Source: Oscillospiraceae bacterium (GTDB lineage Bacteria > Bacillota > Clostridia > Oscillospirales > Oscillospiraceae). From it: 64,000 bases of DNA. The stretch lies in assembly GCA_016282135.1 (NCBI GenBank), contig JAEEKA010000074.1, positions 1 through 64,000 on the forward strand, written 5' to 3'. Below, in pieces: positions 7,887 through 15,470 of the stretch (positions within the stretch are counted from its first letter, which is position 1; each line of letters opens with the position of its first letter). The notes under the pieces are model-generated. The model saw only the letters and a program-made list of their open reading frames with translations, ran no database searches and was not told the DNA's origin. A program made the position numbers and the translations under genes.

Positions 7887-7921
7887 AGATTTTTCCTCCT
7901 GAATCCGTAGTATATAGGTGA
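7887..7921 (+). promoter_or_regulatory. Candidate ECF-type promoter of the sigma/anti-sigma pair
   Basis: TATATAGGTGA at 7911-7921 lies 22 nt before the sigma ATG, preceded by AGATTTTTC 24 nt upstream. The identical 11-mer precedes the other split sigma operon at 14880-14890, suggesting a shared, possibly autoregulated, promoter element. Confidence 0.45.
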
Positions 7922-7942
7922 GGCAGACAGGGAGGTGAGCGC

Positions 7943-8500
7943 ATGGATGATGGAGCAATTATAGAATTATTTTTTGCCCGCTCTGAACAGGCTGTTTCCG
8001 AATTGTCCGGAAAATACGGTGCCGCCTGCCTTCAGGTCGCAGGGCATATCCTGAACAATCGACAGGATTCCGAGGAATGTGTAAACGATGCTTATCTTGC
8101 GGTTTGGAATACGATACCGCCTCAGAGGCCGAATCCGCTTTTGAGCTACGTTTGCCGGATCGTTCGGAATCTCGCCCTCAAGAAGTACCATGCGAACACC
8201 GCGCAAAAGCGAAACAGCATTTACGACGCTGCGCTGGAGGAGATCGCGGACTGCATCCCGTCCTCCGTGTCTGTCGAGGAGGAGGTCGAAGCGAAGGAGC
8301 TGGCGGGATATATCAACCGCTTTCTCGCAACGCTGGAGCGTGAAAACCGGATCCTGTTTGTCCGGCGCTACTGGCACGCGGATTCCATCGAGGAGCTCGC
8401 CCTGCTGTTCCACACCAGCAAGCACAATATCTCTGTGCGGCTATCCAGGCTTCGGAAGTCCCTGAAAAACTACTTAACGAAGGAGGACGTGTCCATATGA
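7943..8500 (+). CDS. RNA polymerase sigma factor, ECF-like
   Basis: 185 residues. Region 2 spans about residues 18-85 (DSEECVNDAYLAVWNTIPPQRPN and YVCRIVRNLALKKY), and region 4 about 125-178 (ENRILFVRRYWHADSIEELALLFHTSKHNISVRLSRLRKSL). There is no region 3, as usual for ECF factors. It directs RNA polymerase to a small regulon and is cytoplasmic. GGGAGG precedes the ATG. Its TGA overlaps the ATG of the downstream membrane protein, which is its likely anti-sigma factor. Confidence 0.88.
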   Translation: MDDGAIIELFFARSEQAVSELSGKYGAACLQVAGHILNNRQDSEECVNDAYLAVWNTIPPQRPNPLLSYVCRIVRNLALKKYHANTAQKRNSIYDAALEEIADCIPSSVSVEEEVEAKELAGYINRFLATLERENRILFVRRYWHADSIEELALLFHTSKHNISVRLSRLRKSLKNYLTKEDVSI

Positions 8501-9993
8501 AACAGGAAACCGTATCAAAAGCGATCGATTTGATCGACCCGAACTACATCGACGAGGCAGACGCGTTCGCTGCGGATGGGCTGGCGGAGTCGGCTTCCAG
8601 GCCTGACAGCCGCGCAAAGCGCGCACGGCGGATCCGATGGGGCGCGCTGGCGGCTTGTCTTGCTCTGGTTGTGGCGCTTGGAGGAACCGCGCTGGCGTTT
8701 CACGCGGAAGCAAAGGAGTATCAGGCGGCAGTTGCTTTTTTTGAGGAAAACGGTCTTTCAATGGAAGGCCTGAGCCGGGCCGAGGTGAAGGAGGTCTATC
8801 GGGACATTACGACCAAGCGCTTTGCTTCCGGCAAAACGGCGGAGGTGCTCCGGAATTCCATCCCCGGCTGGGAGCTCCGGCAGGACGAGCCCACGCCGGA
8901 GGAGCTGGCGGCGGTTTGGGATCGAAAGGTCTGGTACGAGCCGATCACCATGAGCGGCATCAGCTACCGGAAGGACTTTCACTACGTCCGGGATGAAACC
9001 GCCGGCTTTGACGTGCTGGAAAGCAGCTCGCTGGAATGTTACCGGGACGGCGCGTTGGCTTGGACTGCGTCATTCACAGATTTTTACGTGTCGGATTACG
9101 CGGAGCAGCCCGATTCGGTGGCAGTCTGGGGGCAAAACGAGACCAGATCCTCGGAGGACGTGACCCGCGGCTGGCTTGCCCGGGTGGATCGCGAAGGAAA
9201 AATCCTGTGGCAGCGCCCGCTTTTGCACGGTTTTAAGCACGAGTATATCGCGGACGTGCTGGACAACGAGGACGGCAGCTGGGCCGTCGTCAGCCGGGGC
9301 AATCTGAACACCCTGTGCTTGAGCATTCTGGACAGCGAAACCGGGAAAGAAATCGAATCCCATCAGTCCGAGATCGGCAATCTGGGCATCCAGAACGCGA
9401 CGCGGTTGGGCGACGATTATCTGATCCAGGTCGGTAATTATATTGAGCGGGACACCGCACTCCTGTACCGGGTCGACCGGGCGGGGAATGTGATTGCCAG
9501 CTATTCCTACGAAGCGGAGGACTGCGATTACTACATTCAGGATATGACCGTCTTCGGCGGCCGGGTCTATCTCTCCGCCTACGCCGTCCCCAAGCAGACC
9601 GACGAGGGCGGACGGCACGAGATCGCCAATATCCTGGACTATGTCCTCTTCGGTCATACTTCGTCGGACGGCACAATGGGCGAGATCCCAAGCGAAGCGC
9701 TGACGCCCGTGGTCCGGGACAACTACACCGCCGTTTTGCTCCTCTGCGATCTGGAGGGCGGGACGCCCCAGACCTTCTATTCCGTGAAGGGCTCCCTGGG
9801 CGGGCGGCTGGCCGTCAACGCGGCGGGAGCGCTGGAATGGGACGTGGAGAGCATCACCTCCACCTTTTTCTCACCGGCCACCAGCTCCTTCTCCATCGGT
9901 GGCACCTGCAAGGTGTTCCGGTATTCTTTTGACAAAAACGGTCAGCTTATCCTGAGCACAGATACCGGGGATACCGTTCCGTATCGAAGATAG
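8497..9993 (+). CDS. Membrane-anchored anti-sigma/receptor with beta-propeller-like ectodomain
   Basis: 498 residues. A 45-residue cytoplasmic tail contains AIDLIDPNYIDEAD, then a membrane helix at about 48-67, then a large extracellular part. The ectodomain shows repeated blades such as WLARVDREGKILWQRP and LLYRVDRAGNVIASYSYE, resembling PQQ-type propeller repeats. The 4-nt overlap with the sigma gene and the short tail argue for an anti-sigma factor that senses a signal outside the cell. The tail motif (I, then D..[YL][IV][DE]EA) recurs in the serpin-bearing receptor at 15467. It has no zinc-binding anti-sigma signature. Confidence 0.7.
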   Translation: MKQETVSKAIDLIDPNYIDEADAFAADGLAESASRPDSRAKRARRIRWGALAACLALVVALGGTALAFHAEAKEYQAAVAFFEENGLSMEGLSRAEVKEVYRDITTKRFASGKTAEVLRNSIPGWELRQDEPTPEELAAVWDRKVWYEPITMSGISYRKDFHYVRDETAGFDVLESSSLECYRDGALAWTASFTDFYVSDYAEQPDSVAVWGQNETRSSEDVTRGWLARVDREGKILWQRPLLHGFKHEYIADVLDNEDGSWAVVSRGNLNTLCLSILDSETGKEIESHQSEIGNLGIQNATRLGDDYLIQVGNYIERDTALLYRVDRAGNVIASYSYEAEDCDYYIQDMTVFGGRVYLSAYAVPKQTDEGGRHEIANILDYVLFGHTSSDGTMGEIPSEALTPVVRDNYTAVLLLCDLEGGTPQTFYSVKGSLGGRLAVNAAGALEWDVESITSTFFSPATSSFSIGGTCKVFRYSFDKNGQLILSTDTGDTVPYRR

Positions 9994-10033
9994 CTGAAAT
10001 TGACCTTGTCGCGGATGGGGATAAAGAGCGTGA

Positions 10034-10114
10034 AACGAACGCTCAAAAGCCGCTCCGATTTTTGCGGATTGGGAGGATCCGGACTTCGGCGGCCTTGCCT
10101 GTCATATCGTTATG
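10034..10114 (+). pseudogene. Fragment: 5' region of a GNAT gene
   Basis: Translated in frame it reads SKAAPIFADWEDPDFGGLAC, clearly related to AKAAPIFAAWEDLDTGVRAC of the intact gene at 3575. Similarity starts at AACGAAC and ends at the 3' end of the convergent MerR-family gene, which therefore truncated it. No start codon in a proper context remains. Confidence 0.7.
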
Positions 10115-10838
10115 CTTCGCAGAAAATCCGGATCGCTTCGGCGGCAAAAACGGCGGTGCCGGGGCCGCCGGCTTTGTCGATGTTCTCGGTGAACTCGCCG
10201 CCGCTGCCGTATAGCTTGCCAAGCTGGGCGAAGATCTTGTTCGTGCAGCTGTAGTAGTGCTCGGTGATGTAGTCTCGGACCCGGCGGGCCTGGGTCTGGG
10301 CCTCCGGGGCGGCGGGGTCGCCGTCCTTCAGGGCGCCGAATTCCGCGAACAGCGCCATCAGGCCGTCGCCGGTCTGCTTTTGTTCGGCCAGCGTCTTCCC
10401 GGCGTTTTTCTGCTCGAACTCCCGGTATTCCGGCGTCGCACCCCAGGATTCTCTGGCCAGGGCCGCGTATTCCTCTAACTTCGTCTTGTCAAAGGCTTCA
10501 AAATTCATAGAAATCCCTCCTGTCAGTTTCACGTTCCGCGCCATGCGGATCAAATTGTCGATGTGCTCCCGCTTCAGGGTCAAAAGCTCGATCTGCTGCT
10601 CCAGCGCCTTGCTCCGGTCAAAGGCCGGGTTTTCCAAAATCCGCTTGATCTCCTTGAGCGGGAACTCCAGCTCCCGGAACAGCAGGATCTGCTGCAGCCG
10701 CTCCAGCGCGGCGTCGTCGTACAGTCGATATCCGGCCTCGGTGTACTGCGTGGGCGGCAAAAGGCCGATCTCGTCGTAGTACTGCAGCGCCCGGATGGAA
10801 ACCCCGGTCAGCTTGCTGACCGCATGCACCGTCATCAT
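10110..10838 (-). CDS. MerR family regulator with TipAS-type drug-binding domain
   Basis: 242 residues. A winged-helix MerR domain occupies 1-70 (SKLTGVSIRALQYYDEIGLLPP and GYRLYDDAALERLQQILLFREL), followed by a coiled coil to about 105. Residues 120-238 (YAALARESWGATPEYREFEQK, later RDYITEHYYSCTNKIFAQLGKLY) form a TipAS domain, which in TipA binds thiopeptides and other ligands. It would activate a promoter with a long spacer on ligand binding, and its own promoter has exactly that form. No efflux gene is adjacent. Confidence 0.88.
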   Translation of the reverse strand: MMTVHAVSKLTGVSIRALQYYDEIGLLPPTQYTEAGYRLYDDAALERLQQILLFRELEFPLKEIKRILENPAFDRSKALEQQIELLTLKREHIDNLIRMARNVKLTGGISMNFEAFDKTKLEEYAALARESWGATPEYREFEQKNAGKTLAEQKQTGDGLMALFAEFGALKDGDPAAPEAQTQARRVRDYITEHYYSCTNKIFAQLGKLYGSGGEFTENIDKAGGPGTAVFAAEAIRIFCEA

Positions 10839-10864
10839 GGCAGCTCAACTCCTCTCGCACAGCT

Positions 10865-10895
10865 ATTATACACGATCACGTAACGTGAGAGTCAA
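10865..10895 (-). promoter_or_regulatory. MerR-type autoregulated promoter
   Basis: On the minus strand TTGACT and TATAAT are separated by 19 bp rather than 17. The spacer carries the dyad CTCACGTTACGTGAT, at 10875-10889 on the plus strand in complement. A 19-bp spacer over a dyad is the hallmark of MerR-activated promoters, so the regulator at 10110-10838 probably controls its own gene. Confidence 0.8.
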
Positions 10896-11153
10896 GAGGA
10901 AATTTTCGCTTTTTTTGAACTGTCTCCCCATGTTCCTGCCTGTGAAATGCACGGAGCATATTGCTTTTTGCAGTTCTTTGTGATAAACTACAGTCGTACG
11001 AGGTTTTTGCAGCAAGTCCGAAAGGTGTTTCGCCGGAGGCAACCTGCGTAAGAGCCTCGTACAGTTTTCATTGTTCCTATTGGAAGCAGCAGTTATTTCT
11101 GAAGACAAAAACACGAAGAACCGCACCCCCATATTTATGGAGATTTTTGCCTT
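10896..11153. other. Gene-free stretch with an inverted repeat
   Basis: No gene is convincing here. GTACGAGG at 10996-11003 is inverted as CCTCGTAC at 11055-11062, and the interior holds smaller pairings such as CGAAAGGTGTTTCG, so a folded RNA of about 70 nt is possible. The stretch should also carry the promoter of the HEAT-like gene, which I cannot place with confidence. Confidence 0.3.
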
Positions 11154-12485
11154 ATGATGACGAAAAGCGTTTCCCCTGTGACGAAGAATGACGTAAAACA
11201 GGCCATCCGGCGCGGCCTTGGCAGAGGTTATCTTGCAGTCAGAAACGACCCGGAGCGGTATCGGGATCTGGTGCTGTGGGCCTGTGGAAGGAACCTTGCT
11301 TTTGACACGCAATGCGAGGGAACAAGGGCCTGGTATGACTATCAGCTGATTTTGTGCTATTCCGACCGCGCAGCGTTCCGGGACCATGTGATAGAACGGT
11401 TTCAAAGGAAACAGCCCGACGGCGGCTGGGATTATTCGCATTTTTCAGAGCTGCTCTCTTATTTTGCCGAGGACGGCGACGGGGCTGCGGAAGCTGCGCT
11501 CTGGGAGAAATACAAGGAGCTGCTTGCGGCGCTGCACAGCTTCCGCCGGGCGAGCCGCAGAATGCGAAACACAATTGACTGCTTTGAATCTCTCTGTATC
11601 GCATTGAGCTGGAAGGAAGCGAACTATTCCAGGATTGCCCTGGACGTCGGCGGTCTGTTTCTGAAAAGCCGTCTGTATGACGGATGGGACTTTATGTGGC
11701 TGTACGATAGCAGACCGAAGCGCTTCCATCAGTGGTTGCGGAAAAGCGCTGAGAAGTCCGCCGAATTGACAGCCTATTTCGCCGCCATCGACGAGAGCAA
11801 TTGCAAGTGGGATGCGCAGAGGGATCTGCCGCGGGAAACGAGAATACCGGACGGTGGCCGTCTCTTGTCCGGCTATTTGAAGCGGAGCGCTCCGGAGCTC
11901 GCGCCGAAGTACGCGGAGATCTATCTAGCCGCGGAGGACCCGGAAGCGCGAGCCGCAGCTCTGGAAGCTTTCGTGATGTGTCCTTATCCCCTCGATCCCA
12001 CGCCGGTGATTAACGACGCCCATTCTGAGCATCCCCGGCTTCGATCTGTAGCGCTGGAAGCATTGTCTGAGATCCGCCACCCGGCGGTTCGGGACTTTGC
12101 GTGGGCGCTTCTGGCCAACGACCCTGACAATGCGCTGCCGATTGCGATCAAGAATTATCTCCCGGAGGATGAAGCCCGATTATACGCCCTGCTGCAAGCC
12201 TATCCCGTGGACTACGCCTGCAAATCCAACTGGCATTGGCTGCACCTGGCAATCTTCGACTTGTTTAAAAAGGATTCCGGCGTGGATTCACCTCCGAAAC
12301 ACCTGTTGCCCCTTGTATATGAATCAACGCTGTGCTCCTGCTGCCGGGAAACAGCTGTCCGGCTCATGGGACGTAACCACATGATGACTCCGGAACTGTG
12401 GGAGGAGCAGATGCATGACAGCAATGATAAAATCCGCAATGCGGCGATAGCACATTTCCGCCGCAAATCGCAACAGATCCGGTGA
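11154..12485 (+). CDS. HEAT-repeat-like protein of unknown function
   Basis: 443 residues, soluble, no signal peptide. The C-terminal half carries repeated helical pairs such as DPEARAAALEAFVMCPYP, HPRLRSVALEALSEIRHPAVRDFAWALL and the final NDKIRNAAIAHFRRK, the pattern of HEAT/PBS-lyase-type repeats used for protein contacts. The N-terminal 200 residues are helical but not recognised. Two ATGs are adjacent at the start with a weak GGAG upstream. No partner gene is evident. Confidence 0.65.
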   Translation: MMTKSVSPVTKNDVKQAIRRGLGRGYLAVRNDPERYRDLVLWACGRNLAFDTQCEGTRAWYDYQLILCYSDRAAFRDHVIERFQRKQPDGGWDYSHFSELLSYFAEDGDGAAEAALWEKYKELLAALHSFRRASRRMRNTIDCFESLCIALSWKEANYSRIALDVGGLFLKSRLYDGWDFMWLYDSRPKRFHQWLRKSAEKSAELTAYFAAIDESNCKWDAQRDLPRETRIPDGGRLLSGYLKRSAPELAPKYAEIYLAAEDPEARAAALEAFVMCPYPLDPTPVINDAHSEHPRLRSVALEALSEIRHPAVRDFAWALLANDPDNALPIAIKNYLPEDEARLYALLQAYPVDYACKSNWHWLHLAIFDLFKKDSGVDSPPKHLLPLVYESTLCSCCRETAVRLMGRNHMMTPELWEEQMHDSNDKIRNAAIAHFRRKSQQIR

Positions 12486-12526
12486 TCGATTCATGGACAA
12501 AACGAAGGTACAGAATAAATGAGATC

Positions 12527-12661
12527 GTGATCTTCACCCATACCCACGACGGCACGACCCATACCCACACCGTCATCCATGACCACGCGCACAACCATTA
12601 TCTTTCCGACGACGTCCACGGCCATCATCATTCGGTAAAGGAACTGGAAAAAGCACTGTAA
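12527..12661 (+). CDS. Possible His-rich peptide or remnant
   Basis: From a GTG the frame encodes 44 residues of which 12 are His, in THTH, DHAHNH and GHHH clusters, ending SVKELEKAL. Such His clusters bind Ni, Zn or Cu and occur at the N-termini of CsoR-like repressors and metal chaperones. There is no ribosome site before the GTG, and a good-looking ATG 34 nt upstream is in another frame, so this may be the frameshifted end of a former gene. Confidence 0.3.
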   Translation: MIFTHTHDGTTHTHTVIHDHAHNHYLSDDVHGHHHSVKELEKAL

Positions 12662-12713
12662 ACCGTAAAAATGCAGCGGGATCCTGATTTGATCTGAAAG
12701 GGAGGACGAGGGT

Positions 12714-13223
12714 ATGAATCCGCAAACCGGAAGCGAGAATATCCAAATCAAGCCGATGGAAAGTGACGAGGAAAAGCGCGGAAAGGCTTACGTGCATTGG
12801 AGATCCTGGCATGAGGCCTATCCCGGCATGGTGTCACAGCAGTTTTTGGACGGCCTGAGCCTGGAAAAATGCACCGATTGGGCGTTCCGTTATCCGGAGG
12901 GCATTTGGGTCGCAAAGGACGGGGAGCGGGTCGTCGGCTTCATTTGCGTGGGGGATCGGGGCGAGGAAGCCCCCGGCGTGGGAGAAGTCTTTGCGCTCTA
13001 CGTGCTGTCGGAATACTACGGCACCGGCGTCGCCCAGAGGCTCATGCGGGTGGGCCTGGAGCAGCTTGCAGACTATTCTACACAATGCCTGTGGGTCTTG
13101 AAGGAAAACCGCCGTGCGATCCGATTCTATGAAAAATGCGGATTCCGCTTTGACGGCACGGAAGAAGTCAGCCCCAGAACAGGCTCCGTGGATTGCCGCA
13201 TGGTAAAGGAAAACCGCAGATAG
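12714..13223 (+). CDS. GNAT family N-acetyltransferase
   Basis: 169 residues. The acetyl-CoA site lies in ALYVLSEYYGTGVAQRLMRVGLE, and the C-terminal NRRAIRFYEKCGFRFDGTEE is the canonical last GNAT motif. The N-terminal AYVHWRSWHEAYPGMVSQQFLD is typical of the large group of uncharacterised GNATs acting on small molecules or protein N-termini. GGGAGG precedes the ATG. It is followed 108 nt later by the NAD(P)HX epimerase gene on the same strand. Confidence 0.88.
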   Translation: MNPQTGSENIQIKPMESDEEKRGKAYVHWRSWHEAYPGMVSQQFLDGLSLEKCTDWAFRYPEGIWVAKDGERVVGFICVGDRGEEAPGVGEVFALYVLSEYYGTGVAQRLMRVGLEQLADYSTQCLWVLKENRRAIRFYEKCGFRFDGTEEVSPRTGSVDCRMVKENRR

Positions 13224-13331
13224 CAGGCAACAGGCTGCGAAATGCGGCAAAAATGGAGAATGCTGTCATGGGAAGCCCAATAACAAGAACGGATCGGAGA
13301 AGAAATCAACCAACCGAAAGAGGATTACAGC

Positions 13332-14069
13332 ATGAAACAGACCTATCTGGACTGTATTTCCGTGGAAAATATGCGCGAGAGCGACCGCATGACCATTGAG
13401 CGCTTTTGTCCCGGCCGGACGCTGATGTACCGGGCTGCCCTGGGGGTATACCGGGCCGCCCAATGGGACGGTATGACGGCCATTGCCGTGGGCGGCGGCA
13501 ACAACGGCGGGGACGGCTACGCCCTGGCCTGCATTCTGACCCGGAACGACCAGCGCTGCCGGATCGTGAAGCTCAGCGAGAAGCTGACCGAGGACAGCGG
13601 CTACTACGCCGCCCAGGCGGCCGCCCTGGGGGTGCCCATGGCAGCCTACGCGCCGGGTGCGTTCTCGGACTGCGATACAGTGGTGGACTGCCTGCTGGGC
13701 ACGGGCTTCCAGGGGAGCCTGCGGGAGCCCTGGCTGGGGGCAGTGGAGGAGATCAACGCCTGCGGGGCCAGGGTCGTCAGCGTGGACATCAACAGCGGCA
13801 TGAACGGCGACACCGGCGAGGCCGAGACCGCCGTCTGCTCCGACCTGACTGTGACCGTGGGCTTCGTCAAGCGGGGCCTGGTGACGGAGCACGCCGGCCG
13901 CTATATGAAGCGCCTGGTGGTGGCGGACATCGGCATCGTCCTGGCCAGCCGGGAGGCGCAGATCGGCCCGGTGGGAGAGAGCGGCCCCGACCTGCTCCCA
14001 TGCCCGCCCTGGCTGGACCGGTCGCCCATCGACGTCCGGGACGCGTCAGAGGAAAATGACGCCCGCTGA
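13332..14069 (+). CDS. nnrE: NAD(P)H-hydrate epimerase
   Basis: 245 residues of YjeF N-terminal domain type. It would interconvert R and S forms of hydrated NAD(P)H so a dehydratase can repair them. GGGNNGGDGYALA at about residues 54-66 is the nucleotide-binding signature, and the DCLLGTGFQG and VSVDINSGMNGDTGE motifs follow as expected. In many bacteria this domain is fused to the ADP/ATP-dependent dehydratase; here it stands alone and no dehydratase gene is in the window. The last 30 residues are a Pro/Asp-rich extension. Confidence 0.85.
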   Translation: MKQTYLDCISVENMRESDRMTIERFCPGRTLMYRAALGVYRAAQWDGMTAIAVGGGNNGGDGYALACILTRNDQRCRIVKLSEKLTEDSGYYAAQAAALGVPMAAYAPGAFSDCDTVVDCLLGTGFQGSLREPWLGAVEEINACGARVVSVDINSGMNGDTGEAETAVCSDLTVTVGFVKRGLVTEHAGRYMKRLVVADIGIVLASREAQIGPVGESGPDLLPCPPWLDRSPIDVRDASEENDAR

Positions 14070-14171
14070 AGCATACAGGGTATCCGGCAGAAAAGGGCAA
14101 GGAAACGATGTGATTGCTATTTGAAATCGACCGGGTGATCGGCGTTGATTCGACGCCGGAAGGAGAAGAAT

Positions 14172-14777
14172 ATGGAACAATTCTATTTTGAAGTGCCGGG
14201 GCCCCAACGGAAAGCGGACGCCATTGCGTTTATCCGCGAGTTCCGGGAATACGGCTCCGAGATCAACGGAACCGGCGGCCTGCACCGCTATCTGGACGAT
14301 TATGCGGGCTGGCTTGAAAAGCTGAACGCGGATTATATCAGGGAGCCCAGCGAAGAAAAGGTTCCGGCACGGACCTATTTTCTGGTTCGTCAGGGGGACG
14401 GGAGGATCATCGGCATGATCAACATCCGACTGGCTCTCAACGAGCGGCTGCGCCGTTACGGCGGGCACATCGGCTATTCCATCCGGCCTACGGAACGGGG
14501 AAAGGGGTACAACAAGATCAACCTCTACCTGGGGTTGAAGGTCTGCGCGGATCACGGGATCAGGCAGGTGCTGCTGGATGCCGATCTGGATAACCCAGCT
14601 TCCTGGAGGACGATGGAAGCCCTGGGCGGAAAGCGCATCCGGGAATATTTCGAAGATCAGCACGACCACTGCATGGTGGTGGATTATGAGATCGACGTCC
14701 GGCGGGCTCTGGAGGCCCATCCCGAATATGAGGCTTATCTCGCCCCGGAAGGCTCTGCCCCGGAGGCCATCGGATAG
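14172..14777 (+). CDS. GNAT family N-acetyltransferase
   Basis: 201 residues. RPTERGKGYNKINLYLGLKVC is the acetyl-CoA-binding turn and DNPASWRTMEALGGKRIREYFED the C-terminal motif. The central RTYFLVRQGDGRIIGMINIRLALN strand pair is typical of predicted acetyltransferases of the COG3981 kind. The ATG at 14172 is chosen because GAAGGAGAAG lies just upstream; the ATT 27 nt earlier lacks one. The C-terminal tail is Ala/Pro-rich. Confidence 0.87.
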   Translation: MEQFYFEVPGPQRKADAIAFIREFREYGSEINGTGGLHRYLDDYAGWLEKLNADYIREPSEEKVPARTYFLVRQGDGRIIGMINIRLALNERLRRYGGHIGYSIRPTERGKGYNKINLYLGLKVCADHGIRQVLLDADLDNPASWRTMEALGGKRIREYFEDQHDHCMVVDYEIDVRRALEAHPEYEAYLAPEGSAPEAIG

Positions 14778-14835
14778 GCTGAGCTCCCGCAGCGCGGACG
14801 ATCAGCCCGAAAACAGCATTCGACACGGATTTTGT

Positions 14836-14890
14836 AGATTTTTTTCAATCTCCTCCAATATTCCGGCGCGCTTTGCGGCTATATAGGTGA
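14836..14890 (+). promoter_or_regulatory. Candidate ECF-type promoter of the sigma/serpin operon
   Basis: TATATAGGTGA at 14880-14890 is identical to the element at 7911-7921 and sits 25 nt before the sigma ATG. AGATTTTTTTC lies further upstream (14836) than in the other operon, so the -35 partner is uncertain. Confidence 0.4.
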
Positions 14891-14915
14891 AGGGCCCTTC
14901 AAAGGAGGTTATGGA

Positions 14916-15470
14916 ATGGACGATACGCAGATCATAGCCCTATATGAGCAGCGGGATGAACAGGCGCTGCGCGCGACGGAACAGAAATACGGCGGCTACT
15001 GCCAAACAATCGCCCGAAATTTGCTTGGCTTTGAGGACGCCGAGGAGTGCGTCAGCGATACCTGGCTCACCGCCTGGAAGCGCATCCCGCCCACGAAGCC
15101 GCAGTCGCTGCGGGCCTTCCTGGGCAGAATTACCCGCACACTGGCCATCAGCCGGTGGCGCGGCCTGCACGCCAGGAAGCGGGGGTCGGACATGACCCTG
15201 CTGCTCTCGGAGCTGGATGAGTGCCTGCCCGCGCCGGGCGATGTGGAGGAGACGATTGCGGCCAAGGAGCTTTCCGGGCTGCTTTCCGCCTGGCTGCGTT
15301 CGCTGGCGGGGGAGGAACGGGTGTTATTCCTGCGGCGCTATTGGTACGGCGTATCCGTCAAGCAGCTGGCCGAGGAGACGGAATGCACGGAAAACCAAAT
15401 GGCACAGCGAATGCGAAAGCTCCGGGCCATGCTGCGGAAAAGACTGGAACAGGAGGAAATCTACATATGA
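14916..15470 (+). CDS. RNA polymerase sigma factor, ECF-like
   Basis: 184 residues. Region 2 is seen in GFEDAEECVSDTWLTAWKRIPPTKP and FLGRITRTLAISRWR, region 4 in EERVLFLRRYWYGVSVKQLAEETECTENQMAQRMRKLRAML. It resembles the sigma factor at 7943 in layout and length, and both pair with a membrane receptor through an ATGA overlap. AAAGGAGG precedes the ATG. The regulon likely includes its own operon. Confidence 0.88.
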   Translation: MDDTQIIALYEQRDEQALRATEQKYGGYCQTIARNLLGFEDAEECVSDTWLTAWKRIPPTKPQSLRAFLGRITRTLAISRWRGLHARKRGSDMTLLLSELDECLPAPGDVEETIAAKELSGLLSAWLRSLAGEERVLFLRRYWYGVSVKQLAEETECTENQMAQRMRKLRAMLRKRLEQEEIYI

